DNA from: Ectobacillus funiculus
Lineage (GTDB): Bacteria > Bacillota > Bacilli > Bacillales > Bacillaceae_G
Assembly (NCBI RefSeq): GCF_042429435.1
Contig: NZ_JBHMAF010000193.1
Direction: 5' to 3' (one strand)
Length of the DNA stretch: 64,000 bases
The translations under genes and the position numbers were made by a program. The notes beneath the pieces were generated by a model. That model saw nothing but the letters and a program-made list of their open reading frames with translations, searched no databases and was not told the DNA's origin. This document shows positions 51,763-60,392 of this stretch, piece by piece. The number at the start of each line of letters is the position of its first letter. Within the stretch, counting starts at the first letter, position 1.

Positions 51763-54348
51763 ATGAAGATAGATCCTCAGACTATCGAAAAAGCAAAGCA
51801 ACTATATCCAAATTGGGATGAACAAGCTTTTAAACAGGTAGAACAACATTTTACACAGGTACTGCTAAGACAACTGGAAGGCAGAAACGAACTTTATACA
51901 ACCGAGCAATATGTTATCGCTAAAAAAGAAAGCATCGAGAAAATTTGGAATGGCATTTGGAAGCATACAGCATTGCAGCGTTTTTCGAGAGAGGAGCGGT
52001 ATAAGGCGTTAGAACAACTGTATGAAAAGGATCAAATTTCTACAAAATCGCAGCAGCAAGACAAGTTCATTCAGTTACTGAAGGAATTGATACATTGGAG
52101 TATAGACGACTGGATTTCTATTTTTGTGCAAAAAGTAGATTGGAATCAGCTTCGTAAGCAAGCAGAAGACGAGCACGAGCGTCAAAAGAAAAAATTCCGC
52201 TATCAGCAAATTCAAGAGGAGCTCACAGAGATTGCTGTGAACCTATTAGAACAGCTTAGGCAAGACTTCTACGAACAAGCAAGGGAACATATTGCACTAG
52301 CATTTGTACGGGATATTAGCAAGCGTGTCAAACGCATGCCCCCTTCTCGTCGTTCAGACTACTATGCTCCTTTAAGGAAAGGTGATCCGTTTTTCTTACC
52401 AGATTACCCGTTATTTGAAGAATTTTTAGAAGAATATACAGGCGAAACAGTTAGTTGGCATTGGGGAGAACTAAGACACGCCACCTACTACGACCGTTAT
52501 GCAGATATGCTGGAATCTTTTCTTTATACGAGCCTTTTCCAAAAACTCTCTGACTCACTGGATCCAGCTATAAAAACAGAATACCAAGAGCTATATCATT
52601 TTTATCATCGTGCTCATGAACCAGAGGCTAGCGGATATGAAGAGTTTATATTAGAAGATACACACGAGATACACGTAGAAATCTCTGACATTGCAAGCGA
52701 GCTTATAGCAGCAATGGAACAAGAGCATACAGATGACATGCTGCAAATTGCTCTTCGCACAAAACGCGGACAAAAACCGTGGAATGACTACCGAAGAAAA
52801 GCAGCTAAGATTGAGGAAAGACGGAAGCAGGAGCAAATGCTGATGGAATCATTGTTTCACGATGAGTTTTCTTTCACAAAAGCTGCTGAACAAACCTTGT
52901 ATGTACTGCATGTAGGACCAACAAACTCTGGTAAAACATACAATGCACTACAAAGGCTAAAGCGTGCAGAAACTGGTATCTATATGGCGCCTCTTCGCTT
53001 GCTAGCACTAGAGGTATATCAGACGTTAAATGAAGATGGAGCACCTTGCCATTTAAAGACAGGTGAAGAAGAACGCTACACAAATGGGGCAACTGTTACA
53101 TCGTGTACAATTGAAGTTGCAAATCTAGAGCAAACATATGAAGTGGCAGTGATTGATGAAGCCCAAATGATTGCCGATCGCGAACGCGGATTTTCATGGT
53201 ATCGATCTATTACAAAAACAAAAGCTGCCGAGGTTCATATTATCCTTGCTCCCCATGCCTTGGATGTTCTGCTTCACCTCTTAGATGGAAAACAAGTAAA
53301 AATTCTTACATATTCTCAATCTGTACCGCTTGTTACCGAAACAATACCATTTCAGTTAAAAAAAGCTCGTGCCGGAGACGCAATCGTTGTATTTTCACGT
53401 AGCCGCGTATTACAAACAGCCGCTGCTCTGGAGCAGCAAGGCCATCGGGTTAGCGTGATTTACGGAAATATGCCACCTGAAACACGACAAGCACAAATGG
53501 CAGATTTTCTGGCTGGAAATACAGATATTGTGGTAAGTACAGATGCGATAGGTATGGGTTTAAATTTACCTATTCGCCGCGTTGTCTTTCTGGAAACCAC
53601 AAAGTTTGATGGAACTATGCGGCGTAATCTAACATCGCAAGAAATTAAACAAATTGGTGGTCGTGCTGGCCGAAAAGGAATGTATGATACTGGTTTTGTA
53701 GCAGCAGCGGAAAACGTAGGGTTAATTCGAAAGGCTCTTACAGCAAAAGATACACCCATTGAATCCTTTACCATTAAACCTACTGTAAGAATGCTCAAGG
53801 AGTACGCGGCTGTTTCCCATGATTTAACTAAATTTTTTGAAATATGGGAGAATTATAAGCCTCCAGCAGGGATGATAAAAGCTGATTTGACACAAGAAAA
53901 AGAATTGTATGCAGAAATAAAAAATACGGTTATTGTAGATCGGCTTAGTCTCCCTGAACTGTATCGTTACTTGTCTATGCCGTTCTCCCATTACGAAAAA
54001 GATTTGCGGAATCAATGGAAGCTCATGCTTACTGCAATCGTAAATGATTTGGAAATCCCTGAGCCGGATCTATCAGGAGAAGACCTGGAACATTTGGAGC
54101 AAAATTACAAAAAAATAGGTCTGCATTTATTGTTTTTATATTCACTTGAAATGCGGAGAGATGCATATATTTGGGAACGCCAAAGGCAGATAATATCACA
54201 ACAAATTCAATCTTATTTAAAAACCAATCTTCGCTCGCATACGAAAACATGCAGCTCGTGTAAAAAGCCTATGGCATTGGATTATCCATATGGAATGTGT
54301 CAGTCTTGCTATAAAAGACGGCGGCCTTACCATAACTATGGAATATAA
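51763..54348 (+). CDS. SUV3-like DExH RNA helicase with C-terminal zinc ribbon
   Basis: An 861-aa protein. Residues 1-380 are helical and unfamiliar. The helicase core follows: motif I GPTNSGKTYNAL at about 384, APLRLLALEV, motif II VIDEAQMI at about 463, motif VI QIGGRAGRKG at about 630. The GPTNSGKT/PLRLLA text is that of SUV3 helicases of the mitochondrial degradosome. A C-terminal CSSCKKP...MCQSCY zinc ribbon is added. It should unwind RNA 3'-5' using ATP. AAAGGAG precedes ATG 51763. It is followed by an 86-aa gene. Confidence 0.87.
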   Translation: MKIDPQTIEKAKQLYPNWDEQAFKQVEQHFTQVLLRQLEGRNELYTTEQYVIAKKESIEKIWNGIWKHTALQRFSREERYKALEQLYEKDQISTKSQQQDKFIQLLKELIHWSIDDWISIFVQKVDWNQLRKQAEDEHERQKKKFRYQQIQEELTEIAVNLLEQLRQDFYEQAREHIALAFVRDISKRVKRMPPSRRSDYYAPLRKGDPFFLPDYPLFEEFLEEYTGETVSWHWGELRHATYYDRYADMLESFLYTSLFQKLSDSLDPAIKTEYQELYHFYHRAHEPEASGYEEFILEDTHEIHVEISDIASELIAAMEQEHTDDMLQIALRTKRGQKPWNDYRRKAAKIEERRKQEQMLMESLFHDEFSFTKAAEQTLYVLHVGPTNSGKTYNALQRLKRAETGIYMAPLRLLALEVYQTLNEDGAPCHLKTGEEERYTNGATVTSCTIEVANLEQTYEVAVIDEAQMIADRERGFSWYRSITKTKAAEVHIILAPHALDVLLHLLDGKQVKILTYSQSVPLVTETIPFQLKKARAGDAIVVFSRSRVLQTAAALEQQGHRVSVIYGNMPPETRQAQMADFLAGNTDIVVSTDAIGMGLNLPIRRVVFLETTKFDGTMRRNLTSQEIKQIGGRAGRKGMYDTGFVAAAENVGLIRKALTAKDTPIESFTIKPTVRMLKEYAAVSHDLTKFFEIWENYKPPAGMIKADLTQEKELYAEIKNTVIVDRLSLPELYRYLSMPFSHYEKDLRNQWKLMLTAIVNDLEIPEPDLSGEDLEHLEQNYKKIGLHLLFLYSLEMRRDAYIWERQRQIISQQIQSYLKTNLRSHTKTCSSCKKPMALDYPYGMCQSCYKRRRPYHNYGI

Positions 54349-54434
54349 TAGGAGAATAATTCTGAAATCCCCTCAGTTTTTTGACGATTGCCGCCGGTCT
54401 TCTGGTAAAATAATAACTAGAGGAGGCTGAATTG

Positions 54435-54695
54435 ATGGTAAAGCACGATAAGGATCGAGAGTCATTAATCGAAACAATGGATCGATACGATAAAATTATG
54501 CAGCGCGTTGCTGCTCGAGGCGTTAAGCCAGCGCAACGCCTCGAGCTTACAATCGATGGCACTGTGTATACACATTTAACCGAAGAAGAATTTTTACAGG
54601 AATTCACACAATGGCTCGAGAAAGAACAGCATGTATCTAAATTTATTGGAACGGTCAAAGAAAAAATGAAGACAGGCAGTGGCAATCTCCCGTAA
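54435..54695 (+). CDS. hypothetical acidic protein, 86 aa
   Basis: AGAGGAGG precedes ATG 54435. The product is soluble and mostly helical: DKDRESLIETMDRYDKIMQR, then YTHLTEEEFLQEFTQWLEKE. It lies 87 nt after the helicase and may be in its transcript; a terminator follows. Family unknown. Confidence 0.6.
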   Translation: MVKHDKDRESLIETMDRYDKIMQRVAARGVKPAQRLELTIDGTVYTHLTEEEFLQEFTQWLEKEQHVSKFIGTVKEKMKTGSGNLP

Positions 54696-54721
54696 AAAAG
54701 AGAGAGGATTCTCTCTTTTTT
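54694..54721 (+). terminator. intrinsic terminator
   Basis: AAAAAAGAGAGA with TCTCTCTTTTTT, loop GAT; closes the helicase and 86-aa genes. Confidence 0.85.
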
Positions 54722-54997
54722 ACTCTACCTTCCATCTTATGAAGATTACATCATGATTCATGATCAATGCACTTTCTCATAAACTAAATTTAATCGGATC
54801 CTCCCTCCACTCCATTATCTTAATAATACTAGTAGATAGAATTTGATAGTGAATCTACAAAGGTTCAATCTTTATCCAAACGTTCTCATGACTGTTTTAG
54901 TGTTGTATTTCTTAGTTGTATACAGGATTAACGCATATCAGTTTACATAATAATTTTATGGTTAAAAGGAATAATGCATGGAAAAACATTTGCTTAG
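54722..54997. other. intergenic stretch
   Basis: No gene or repeat seen. Confidence 0.4.
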
Positions 54998-55078
54998 TCA
55001 GCAGTTCTTTACTTTCCAAGTTAAAAGGTACAAATCTAAATAATCATTTACCCATAGTTGTTTTTCTCTAATGTTCAT
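54998..55078 (-). pseudogene. 26-codon stub behind the S-box relic
   Basis: AAAGGGG precedes ATG 55078 and the frame MNIREKQLWVNDYLDLYLLT ends at a TGA at 54998. With a riboswitch relic directly in front, it is probably the start of a sulfur-metabolism gene whose remainder was deleted; as a peptide it is unremarkable. Confidence 0.35.
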
Positions 55079-55088
55079 AAAAAAATCC

Positions 55089-55163
55089 CCTTTCTTATCT
55101 TCTGAAGGTTGCTGCGGTTTCAGTGGGACAATCCTTTCACTGCCCTAGATAAGAGAGTTTTTT
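55089..55163 (-). promoter_or_regulatory. SAM-I (S-box) riboswitch relic lacking P3-P4
   Basis: On the minus strand CTCTTATCTAGGGCAG begins as an S-box; AGGATTGTCCCACTGAAACC follows, then GCAGCAACC, which are the P2 and core sequences; the element closes with GAAGATAAGAAAG, the P1 3' strand. The stretch that normally carries P3, P4 and AAGGTGCTAAATCC is missing. P1 can still form but SAM binding is doubtful. It lies in front of a stub reading frame. Confidence 0.6.
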
Positions 55164-55192
55164 TCCTTAGTTTTTTGTAACAAAAGGCTCGT

Positions 55193-55534
55193 CTAATGAG
55201 AAGCCCGCATGCGTTTCATAACAAGATAAGATAGGTCAGGGGAAGCGGTAGACTTTCTCCCTTTGCCCCAACCGATATTTTCACGATAGCTGCCAAGCAT
55301 TCCTTTTCTAATTAAAGCCTGTTCATCCACTTCAGTAGTTTGCTCAGCGAAAGGCGCTACATACAAAGCATCCACTGGACAATACAATTCACACATAAAG
55401 CAACTTTGGCAATCGGATTGTCTGGCAATGACAGGAGCATCTCCAGCCTTAGTCTTTTCAAACACATTGGTGGGACAAACAGATACACATAGATTACATT
55501 TTATGCAGCGATCTTTACTTAATAGTTCAATCAT
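55193..55534 (-). CDS. 2x[4Fe-4S] ferredoxin, AprB-like
   Basis: A 113-aa ferredoxin. Cluster 1 uses Cys10, 13, 16 and 20 (CIKCNLCVSVCP); cluster 2 uses Cys42, 45, 48 and 52 (CQSCFMCELYCP). A C-terminal tail of about 55 residues (residues 60-113) resembles the APS-reductase beta subunit extension that wraps the alpha subunit. It overlaps the flavoprotein gene by 4 nt, so they form one complex. Last gene of the sulfur operon. Confidence 0.85.
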   Translation of the reverse strand: MIELLSKDRCIKCNLCVSVCPTNVFEKTKAGDAPVIARQSDCQSCFMCELYCPVDALYVAPFAEQTTEVDEQALIRKGMLGSYRENIGWGKGRKSTASPDLSYLVMKRMRASH

Positions 55535-57144
55535 AAAACGATCCCCTCCCTTATAGGGAATTTAGGATTTTGATCAACAAATGGCTTCGCCCAAGTATGA
55601 TCTAGTCCGCCGCTTAAGATACGATAATGCTGCTTTTGATCGATTGTTGGAAAATCTTCACGGCGATGCATACCTCGGGTCTCCTTTCGTTCCAGTCCGC
55701 TTGTATACATCCATCTGGCAGTTGCCGTCATGGCGGCAGCTTCACGGATTCTAGTCACATTACCATCTTTAGCCCCAATTCCTTGCTTTAGCTTCTCCCA
55801 AATGCTGTCCAAACGATTAAGAGAAGCTTTCAGACCAGCACCGGTCCGAAACCAGTTCCGATCATACGGAAACACTTCGTTTTGTACTGCTTTCACTATT
55901 TCTTGAGAGTCTGGCGCATCCGAGCTTACAATCGGCTGTTTTGGAATCCCAGAAGTCCTCGACAAACCTTGTGCATTTCGGTTAGATGCGTAGCTTCCTT
56001 GTTTGATTGCAAACTTGGCTGCAGCCTCTCCTGACCAATAGCCAGAAGACATGGCCCAAGCGGCATTGTGACTGCCCCCACCGGTAAAGCCGCCGCAGAT
56101 CAGCTCACGTGTTGCCGCATCGCCTGCTGCATAAAGTCCTGGAACTTGAGTGGCACAAGTTTCATCTACAATGTGGATGCCTCCTGTTCCCCTAACTGTT
56201 CCCTCGAATCGTAATGTAACCGGAAATTTTTGCGTAAAGGGATCAATACCGAGTCGATCGAACGAGAGAAAGAAGTTAGGCTGTGCCTTGCGCATAGCTG
56301 TTTTCATCATCTCATCAACTTTATCAAGCCTTGCATACACGGGCTGTGTAAGCAGTGTTCGAGCGATAACAGAACGTCCTTTTTGCGAGCCAGCCCCTTC
56401 AATCACCGTACCATCCTCATAATAAAAGGTTGCCCACGTATAGAAAGCTGATTTCGTTACGGGAGAAAAGGCTGGAACAAGCGAGTAAGCCGTAGAAAAT
56501 TCCATTCCGGAAAAGTTTGCTCCAGCTTCAGCGGCGAGCAAATATCCGTCTCCAGTTAACACATTCGTACCAAGAGCTTTACTAAGGAAGGCACATCCTC
56601 CAGTCGCAATAATAACCGCTGCCGCCTCAATCCGCCATGCTTCTTGTGTTTGATTGTTAATCCCAGCGGCACCGGCTACCCCATATTCATCAGCAAGCAA
56701 TTCTAAAGCAGGACTATGATCAAGAATACGAACTCCGGCTTTTTGAATTTGTTTTCTCATTAGCTTCATGTATTCAGGCCCTTGCAGGGTACCTCGGTGG
56801 GAAACATCGATTTCATCCTTTGGAAATGGGTAGCCCCATGCAGCGATTTGATTCACATTATCGAAAGTGCGGTCCAATACACGCTTCATCCAGCCGCGAT
56901 CCGCTAAATAACCACCCAGCACTTCCCGACTTTGCATTGCCTTCTCTCGCTCTTTAGAATCAGGATTCACATACCATACGCCAGTGCCTGATGGAGCTGT
57001 CGCACCGCTTGTTCCACAGTATCCTTTATCTACAAGCACAACTTTTGCCCCGCCTTTAGCAGCGGTTAACGCTGCCCAAGTACCCGCGGGACCGCCTCCG
57101 ATGACAAGCACATCTGCACGAAGATTTAAATCAGCATGACTCAT
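55531..57144 (-). CDS. FAD-binding reductase, AprA/fumarate-reductase family
   Basis: A 537-aa flavoprotein. The N-terminal FAD site is VLVIGGGPAGTWAALTAAKG, followed by GTSGATAPSGTGVWYV; the substrate domain has RFEGTVRGTGGIHIVDETC and GGFTGGGSHNAAWAMSSG. It resembles adenylylsulfate reductase alpha in pairing with a two-cluster ferredoxin, but its location between sulfonate-type genes suggests reduction of another sulfur substrate or supply of electrons to the monooxygenase. ATG 57144 follows GGGAGGAT; the longer upstream frame is not used. Confidence 0.85.
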   Translation of the reverse strand: MSHADLNLRADVLVIGGGPAGTWAALTAAKGGAKVVLVDKGYCGTSGATAPSGTGVWYVNPDSKEREKAMQSREVLGGYLADRGWMKRVLDRTFDNVNQIAAWGYPFPKDEIDVSHRGTLQGPEYMKLMRKQIQKAGVRILDHSPALELLADEYGVAGAAGINNQTQEAWRIEAAAVIIATGGCAFLSKALGTNVLTGDGYLLAAEAGANFSGMEFSTAYSLVPAFSPVTKSAFYTWATFYYEDGTVIEGAGSQKGRSVIARTLLTQPVYARLDKVDEMMKTAMRKAQPNFFLSFDRLGIDPFTQKFPVTLRFEGTVRGTGGIHIVDETCATQVPGLYAAGDAATRELICGGFTGGGSHNAAWAMSSGYWSGEAAAKFAIKQGSYASNRNAQGLSRTSGIPKQPIVSSDAPDSQEIVKAVQNEVFPYDRNWFRTGAGLKASLNRLDSIWEKLKQGIGAKDGNVTRIREAAAMTATARWMYTSGLERKETRGMHRREDFPTIDQKQHYRILSGGLDHTWAKPFVDQNPKFPIREGIVL

Positions 57145-57199
57145 GTATAAATCCTCCCATCCGTGTAAAAGCGACCAAAAATCCACCCGAACATTCAGT

Positions 57200-57231
57200 C
57201 CAAGAACGATGCCTATCAGCATCATTCTTGG
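57200..57231 (-). other. intercistronic hairpin in the sulfur operon
   Basis: CAAGAATGATGC pairs with GCATCGTTCTTG (one G-T pair) in the 160-nt gap between the monooxygenase and flavoprotein genes. There is no T run, so it is more likely an RNA-processing or stability element than a terminator. Confidence 0.55.
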
Positions 57232-57304
57232 GGTTTCTGAAAATGGTACTCTACTTATATCAAGACTCATGGTCATGACTAGCAAGGATCATGATGATTA
57301 ATGA

Positions 57305-58651
57305 TTAATGAACTTTTGTAAACTGATTCGCCGGACGAGAAAGACCTAAATTCTCACGTAAAGTATGTCCTTCATATTCAGTGCGAAATAAACCGCGCCG
57401 CTGCAGTTCCGGTACAACTAAATCAACAAAATCCTCCAAGCCTCCCGGTAAATATGGCGGCATAATATTAAAGCCATCGGCAGCATCATTTTTAAACCAT
57501 TCCTCTAGCTGATCAGCAATTTGTTGTGGAGTCCCTTTTATTTCCCTATGCCCGCGAGCACCGGAAATTTGTTGATATAGTTTACGGATCGTCAGTCCCT
57601 CTCTCTCAGCTAAGTCTTTCAACAGCTGAAAACGGCTTTTCCCTCCATTAATTTGATCTAGATTAGGTAATTCCGGGAGAGGTCCATCAAGAGGATAACC
57701 AGATAAATCGACTCCAATCATGGCGGAAAGCAAGCCAACTCCTGCTGCTGGAGGAATCAATTCTTCGAGAAGCGCTTTTTTCTCATTCGCCTCTTCCTCT
57801 GTTCTTCCGACAATCGGAAAAATACCAGGCATAATTTTCAAATCATCATGGGAACGTCCATACTTAGCAAGTCGCCCCTTAACATCTCTATAAAAGGTTT
57901 GTGCTTCTTCTAGTGTCTGCCAGGCCGTAAAAATCACTTCTGCCGTTTGAGCCGCCAGCTCTTTACCGGCTTCTGAAGATCCAGCTTGAATTACAACCGG
58001 ATGGCCTTGGGGCGGCCTTGCAATATTTAATGGCCCTTGAACCGAAAACCATGTTCCTTTATGATTCACCTGATGCACCTTGTCTTGGTCCGCAAAAACG
58101 CCTGCTGTCTTGTCAATCACAAGGGCATCATCCTCCCAGCTGTCCCAAAGCTTTGTGACTACATCCACAAACTCTGCTGCTCGGTTATATCGAAGCTCAT
58201 GCAATAAGTGCTCTTCTTTGCTGAAATTAAGTGCTTCTGCCTTTGTTGCGGATGTGACAACATTCCATCCTGCACGCCCATTACTTAAGTAATCCAAAGA
58301 AGCAAATTTACGGGCGACATGGAACGGCTCGTTATAGGTGGTAGAGACAGTTCCTGCCAGCCCAATTCGTTCAGTGACGGAAGAAAGAGCGGATAATAAC
58401 GTAAAAGGTTCAGGACGAACGGTAACCGTTTGCTCTATTGCTGTAGGAGAGACGTTTTGGCCCACTGCATAACCATCAGCTAAGAAAATCATGTCAAACT
58501 TTCCACGTTCCGCTGTTTGGGCTAACTTTTTATAAAAATCGAACTTCAATACGTCATCCGCCTTTGCATCTGGGTGCCGCCAAGCAGCTACATGATGGCC
58601 AGGAATCATAAAAAATGCTCCAAGTCTGAATTGTCGTTTTTCTTTACTCAT
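57305..58651 (-). CDS. FMN-dependent monooxygenase, NtaA/SnaA/DszA family
   Basis: A 448-aa luciferase-like enzyme that oxidises organosulfur or chelator substrates with reduced FMN and oxygen. The family's marks include LGAFFMIPGHHVAAWRHPDA, MIFLADGYAVGQNVSPTAIE, RAGWNVVTSA and VIQAGSSEAGKELAAQ. It is downstream of the transporter, so the imported compound is probably its substrate; sulfones, sulfonates or thio-aromatics are possible. It needs an FMN reductase, which could be the flavoprotein/ferredoxin pair or a gene elsewhere. AGGAGAG precedes ATG 58651. Confidence 0.9.
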   Translation of the reverse strand: MSKEKRQFRLGAFFMIPGHHVAAWRHPDAKADDVLKFDFYKKLAQTAERGKFDMIFLADGYAVGQNVSPTAIEQTVTVRPEPFTLLSALSSVTERIGLAGTVSTTYNEPFHVARKFASLDYLSNGRAGWNVVTSATKAEALNFSKEEHLLHELRYNRAAEFVDVVTKLWDSWEDDALVIDKTAGVFADQDKVHQVNHKGTWFSVQGPLNIARPPQGHPVVIQAGSSEAGKELAAQTAEVIFTAWQTLEEAQTFYRDVKGRLAKYGRSHDDLKIMPGIFPIVGRTEEEANEKKALLEELIPPAAGVGLLSAMIGVDLSGYPLDGPLPELPNLDQINGGKSRFQLLKDLAEREGLTIRKLYQQISGARGHREIKGTPQQIADQLEEWFKNDAADGFNIMPPYLPGGLEDFVDLVVPELQRRGLFRTEYEGHTLRENLGLSRPANQFTKVH

Positions 58652-58675
58652 CTTTATCTCTCCTATTAATATATT

Positions 58676-59506
58676 TTATTCTCCTTGTGTAGCTTTCCAA
58701 GTTGTAAAATGTCCTTCCAGCTTTACAAGAGTCCAGTTAAATAATAGTCCTAATGCGGAAATTGTAATAATACCTGCATACATATTCGAAACTTGGAAAT
58801 TGTATTGCGCATAGTTGATTAAATATCCTAAGCCGGCCTTTGCACCAACCATTTCTGCTGCTACCAATACGAGAATTGAACTAGCACCAGCTAGACGAAT
58901 ACCGGTAAAAATGGTCGGTACGGAAGCAGGGAGAATCACCTTTTGAAACAATCGAACTGGAGATAATCCCATCGATTTAGCAGACTTGATTAATAAAGGA
59001 TCAACATGCTTTACCCCGCTGATCGTATTGAGAAGGATTGGCCATGAGCAAGCGTATATGATAATAGCAATCTTAGATGTTTCTCCAATCCCTAATATAA
59101 GAACAAAGACGGGAAGAAGCGCCAGTGCCGCAGTATTGCGAAATATCTCTAGCAATGGAGTCAAAATTTCAGAAAGCGGTTTATACCAGCCTACTAAGAG
59201 CCCTAGTGGAATCGCTAGTAATAAAGAGATTACGAATCCGGTTAAAGATCGAAATAAACTAGCTTTGAAATGAGAGAATAGTTCACCAGATAATAGAAGC
59301 TGCCACCAAGCCTGAACCACTTCTGAAAACGGCGGCAAAAATGTGCGATCTACAAAACCGAGGCGAGGTGCAATCTCCCATACTGCCAGTAGGACAAAAA
59401 TGGCAGCAAAGCTTTTGAACAGCTTTTTTAATGATACGAACGGAAGAAGTACTACTTTTTGCGATTGTTTTTTATTTAAGGTAATTGTTCCTCCAATATT
59501 AGCCAT
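58676..59506 (-). CDS. ABC permease, SsuC/TauC type
   Basis: A 276-aa permease with about six helices of the nitrate/sulfonate/taurine group. The EAA loop is LLIKSAKSMGLSPVRLFQKV followed by ILPASVPTIFTGIRLAGAS, typical of SsuC/TauC. It overlaps the ATPase gene by 8 nt and precedes the monooxygenase by 24 nt. Confidence 0.88.
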   Translation of the reverse strand: MANIGGTITLNKKQSQKVVLLPFVSLKKLFKSFAAIFVLLAVWEIAPRLGFVDRTFLPPFSEVVQAWWQLLLSGELFSHFKASLFRSLTGFVISLLLAIPLGLLVGWYKPLSEILTPLLEIFRNTAALALLPVFVLILGIGETSKIAIIIYACSWPILLNTISGVKHVDPLLIKSAKSMGLSPVRLFQKVILPASVPTIFTGIRLAGASSILVLVAAEMVGAKAGLGYLINYAQYNFQVSNMYAGIITISALGLLFNWTLVKLEGHFTTWKATQGE

Positions 59507-60368
59507 GAATAGTCACCTCTTTCTTCGAATTCCCTCTATGTGAGTGGGCTAATTGCTTATTTCGCTCAAGTTCTTGCGCTTTGGCTACTTCTTCCCGAAG
59601 CAAGCTCCAAATATCATGACGGATCTTTGCAAACTCGGGATTGGAACGCAAATCTTCTTCGCCTGTCCTTGATTCAAGTGGAATATCAATGATCTGTTTG
59701 ATTTTTCCTGGACGGGAGGTCATGACGGCTACCCGCTGTCCTAAGTACACTGCTTCGTCAATACCATGGGTAATAAATACAATCGTTTTTTTTGTTTGCT
59801 CCCAAATTCGAAGGAGCTCACTTTGTAACGTCTCCCTTGTTTGTGCATCCAACGCAGCAAATGGTTCATCCATGAGTAGGACATCAGGATCATATGCTAA
59901 GCTTCTCGCAATGGCTACCCGCTGCTTCATACCTCCAGAAAGCTCATGAGGATATCGATTTTCAAAGCCTGACAAGCCAACTAACGAAAGATAATGTCTA
60001 GCTCGTTCTGAGCGTTCTTTTTTCGGTACACCTTTTGCTTCTAAGCCAAACTCGATATTTCCTTGAGCGGTTTTCCAAGGAAATAATGCATACTGTTGAA
60101 AAACAATCCCGCGGTCAAGACTTGGGCCATCGATAGGCTTTCCATCTAATAGGATCTGACCAGATGTCGGCTTCGTTAAACCTCCAAGCAAATCTAGCAG
60201 CGTCGATTTACCGCATCCGCTCGGACCTACGAGAACCATGAATTCTCCTGTTTTCACCTCAAAATGAATATCCTGTAAAGCAGTGAACTGAGCTTTAGAA
60301 TTTTTCCTGCCTTCTTGTTTGATTGGAAACACTTTGTTGACGTGCTGAAAGCTAATTTTTACACTCAT
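59499..60368 (-). CDS. ABC ATPase, SsuB/TauB type
   Basis: A 289-aa ATPase. Walker A GPSGCGKST, Q-loop FQQYALFPWKT, signature LSGGMKQRVA, Walker B VLLMDEPFAALDA and switch His in FITHGIDEA are intact. ATG 60368 is chosen over ATG 60374 because AGGGG is then 8 nt away. It lies 24 nt after the binding protein. Confidence 0.9.
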   Translation of the reverse strand: MSVKISFQHVNKVFPIKQEGRKNSKAQFTALQDIHFEVKTGEFMVLVGPSGCGKSTLLDLLGGLTKPTSGQILLDGKPIDGPSLDRGIVFQQYALFPWKTAQGNIEFGLEAKGVPKKERSERARHYLSLVGLSGFENRYPHELSGGMKQRVAIARSLAYDPDVLLMDEPFAALDAQTRETLQSELLRIWEQTKKTIVFITHGIDEAVYLGQRVAVMTSRPGKIKQIIDIPLESRTGEEDLRSNPEFAKIRHDIWSLLREEVAKAQELERNKQLAHSHRGNSKKEVTIHG

Positions 60369-60392
60369 ATTCATAGTCCCCTTTCATTTAGT

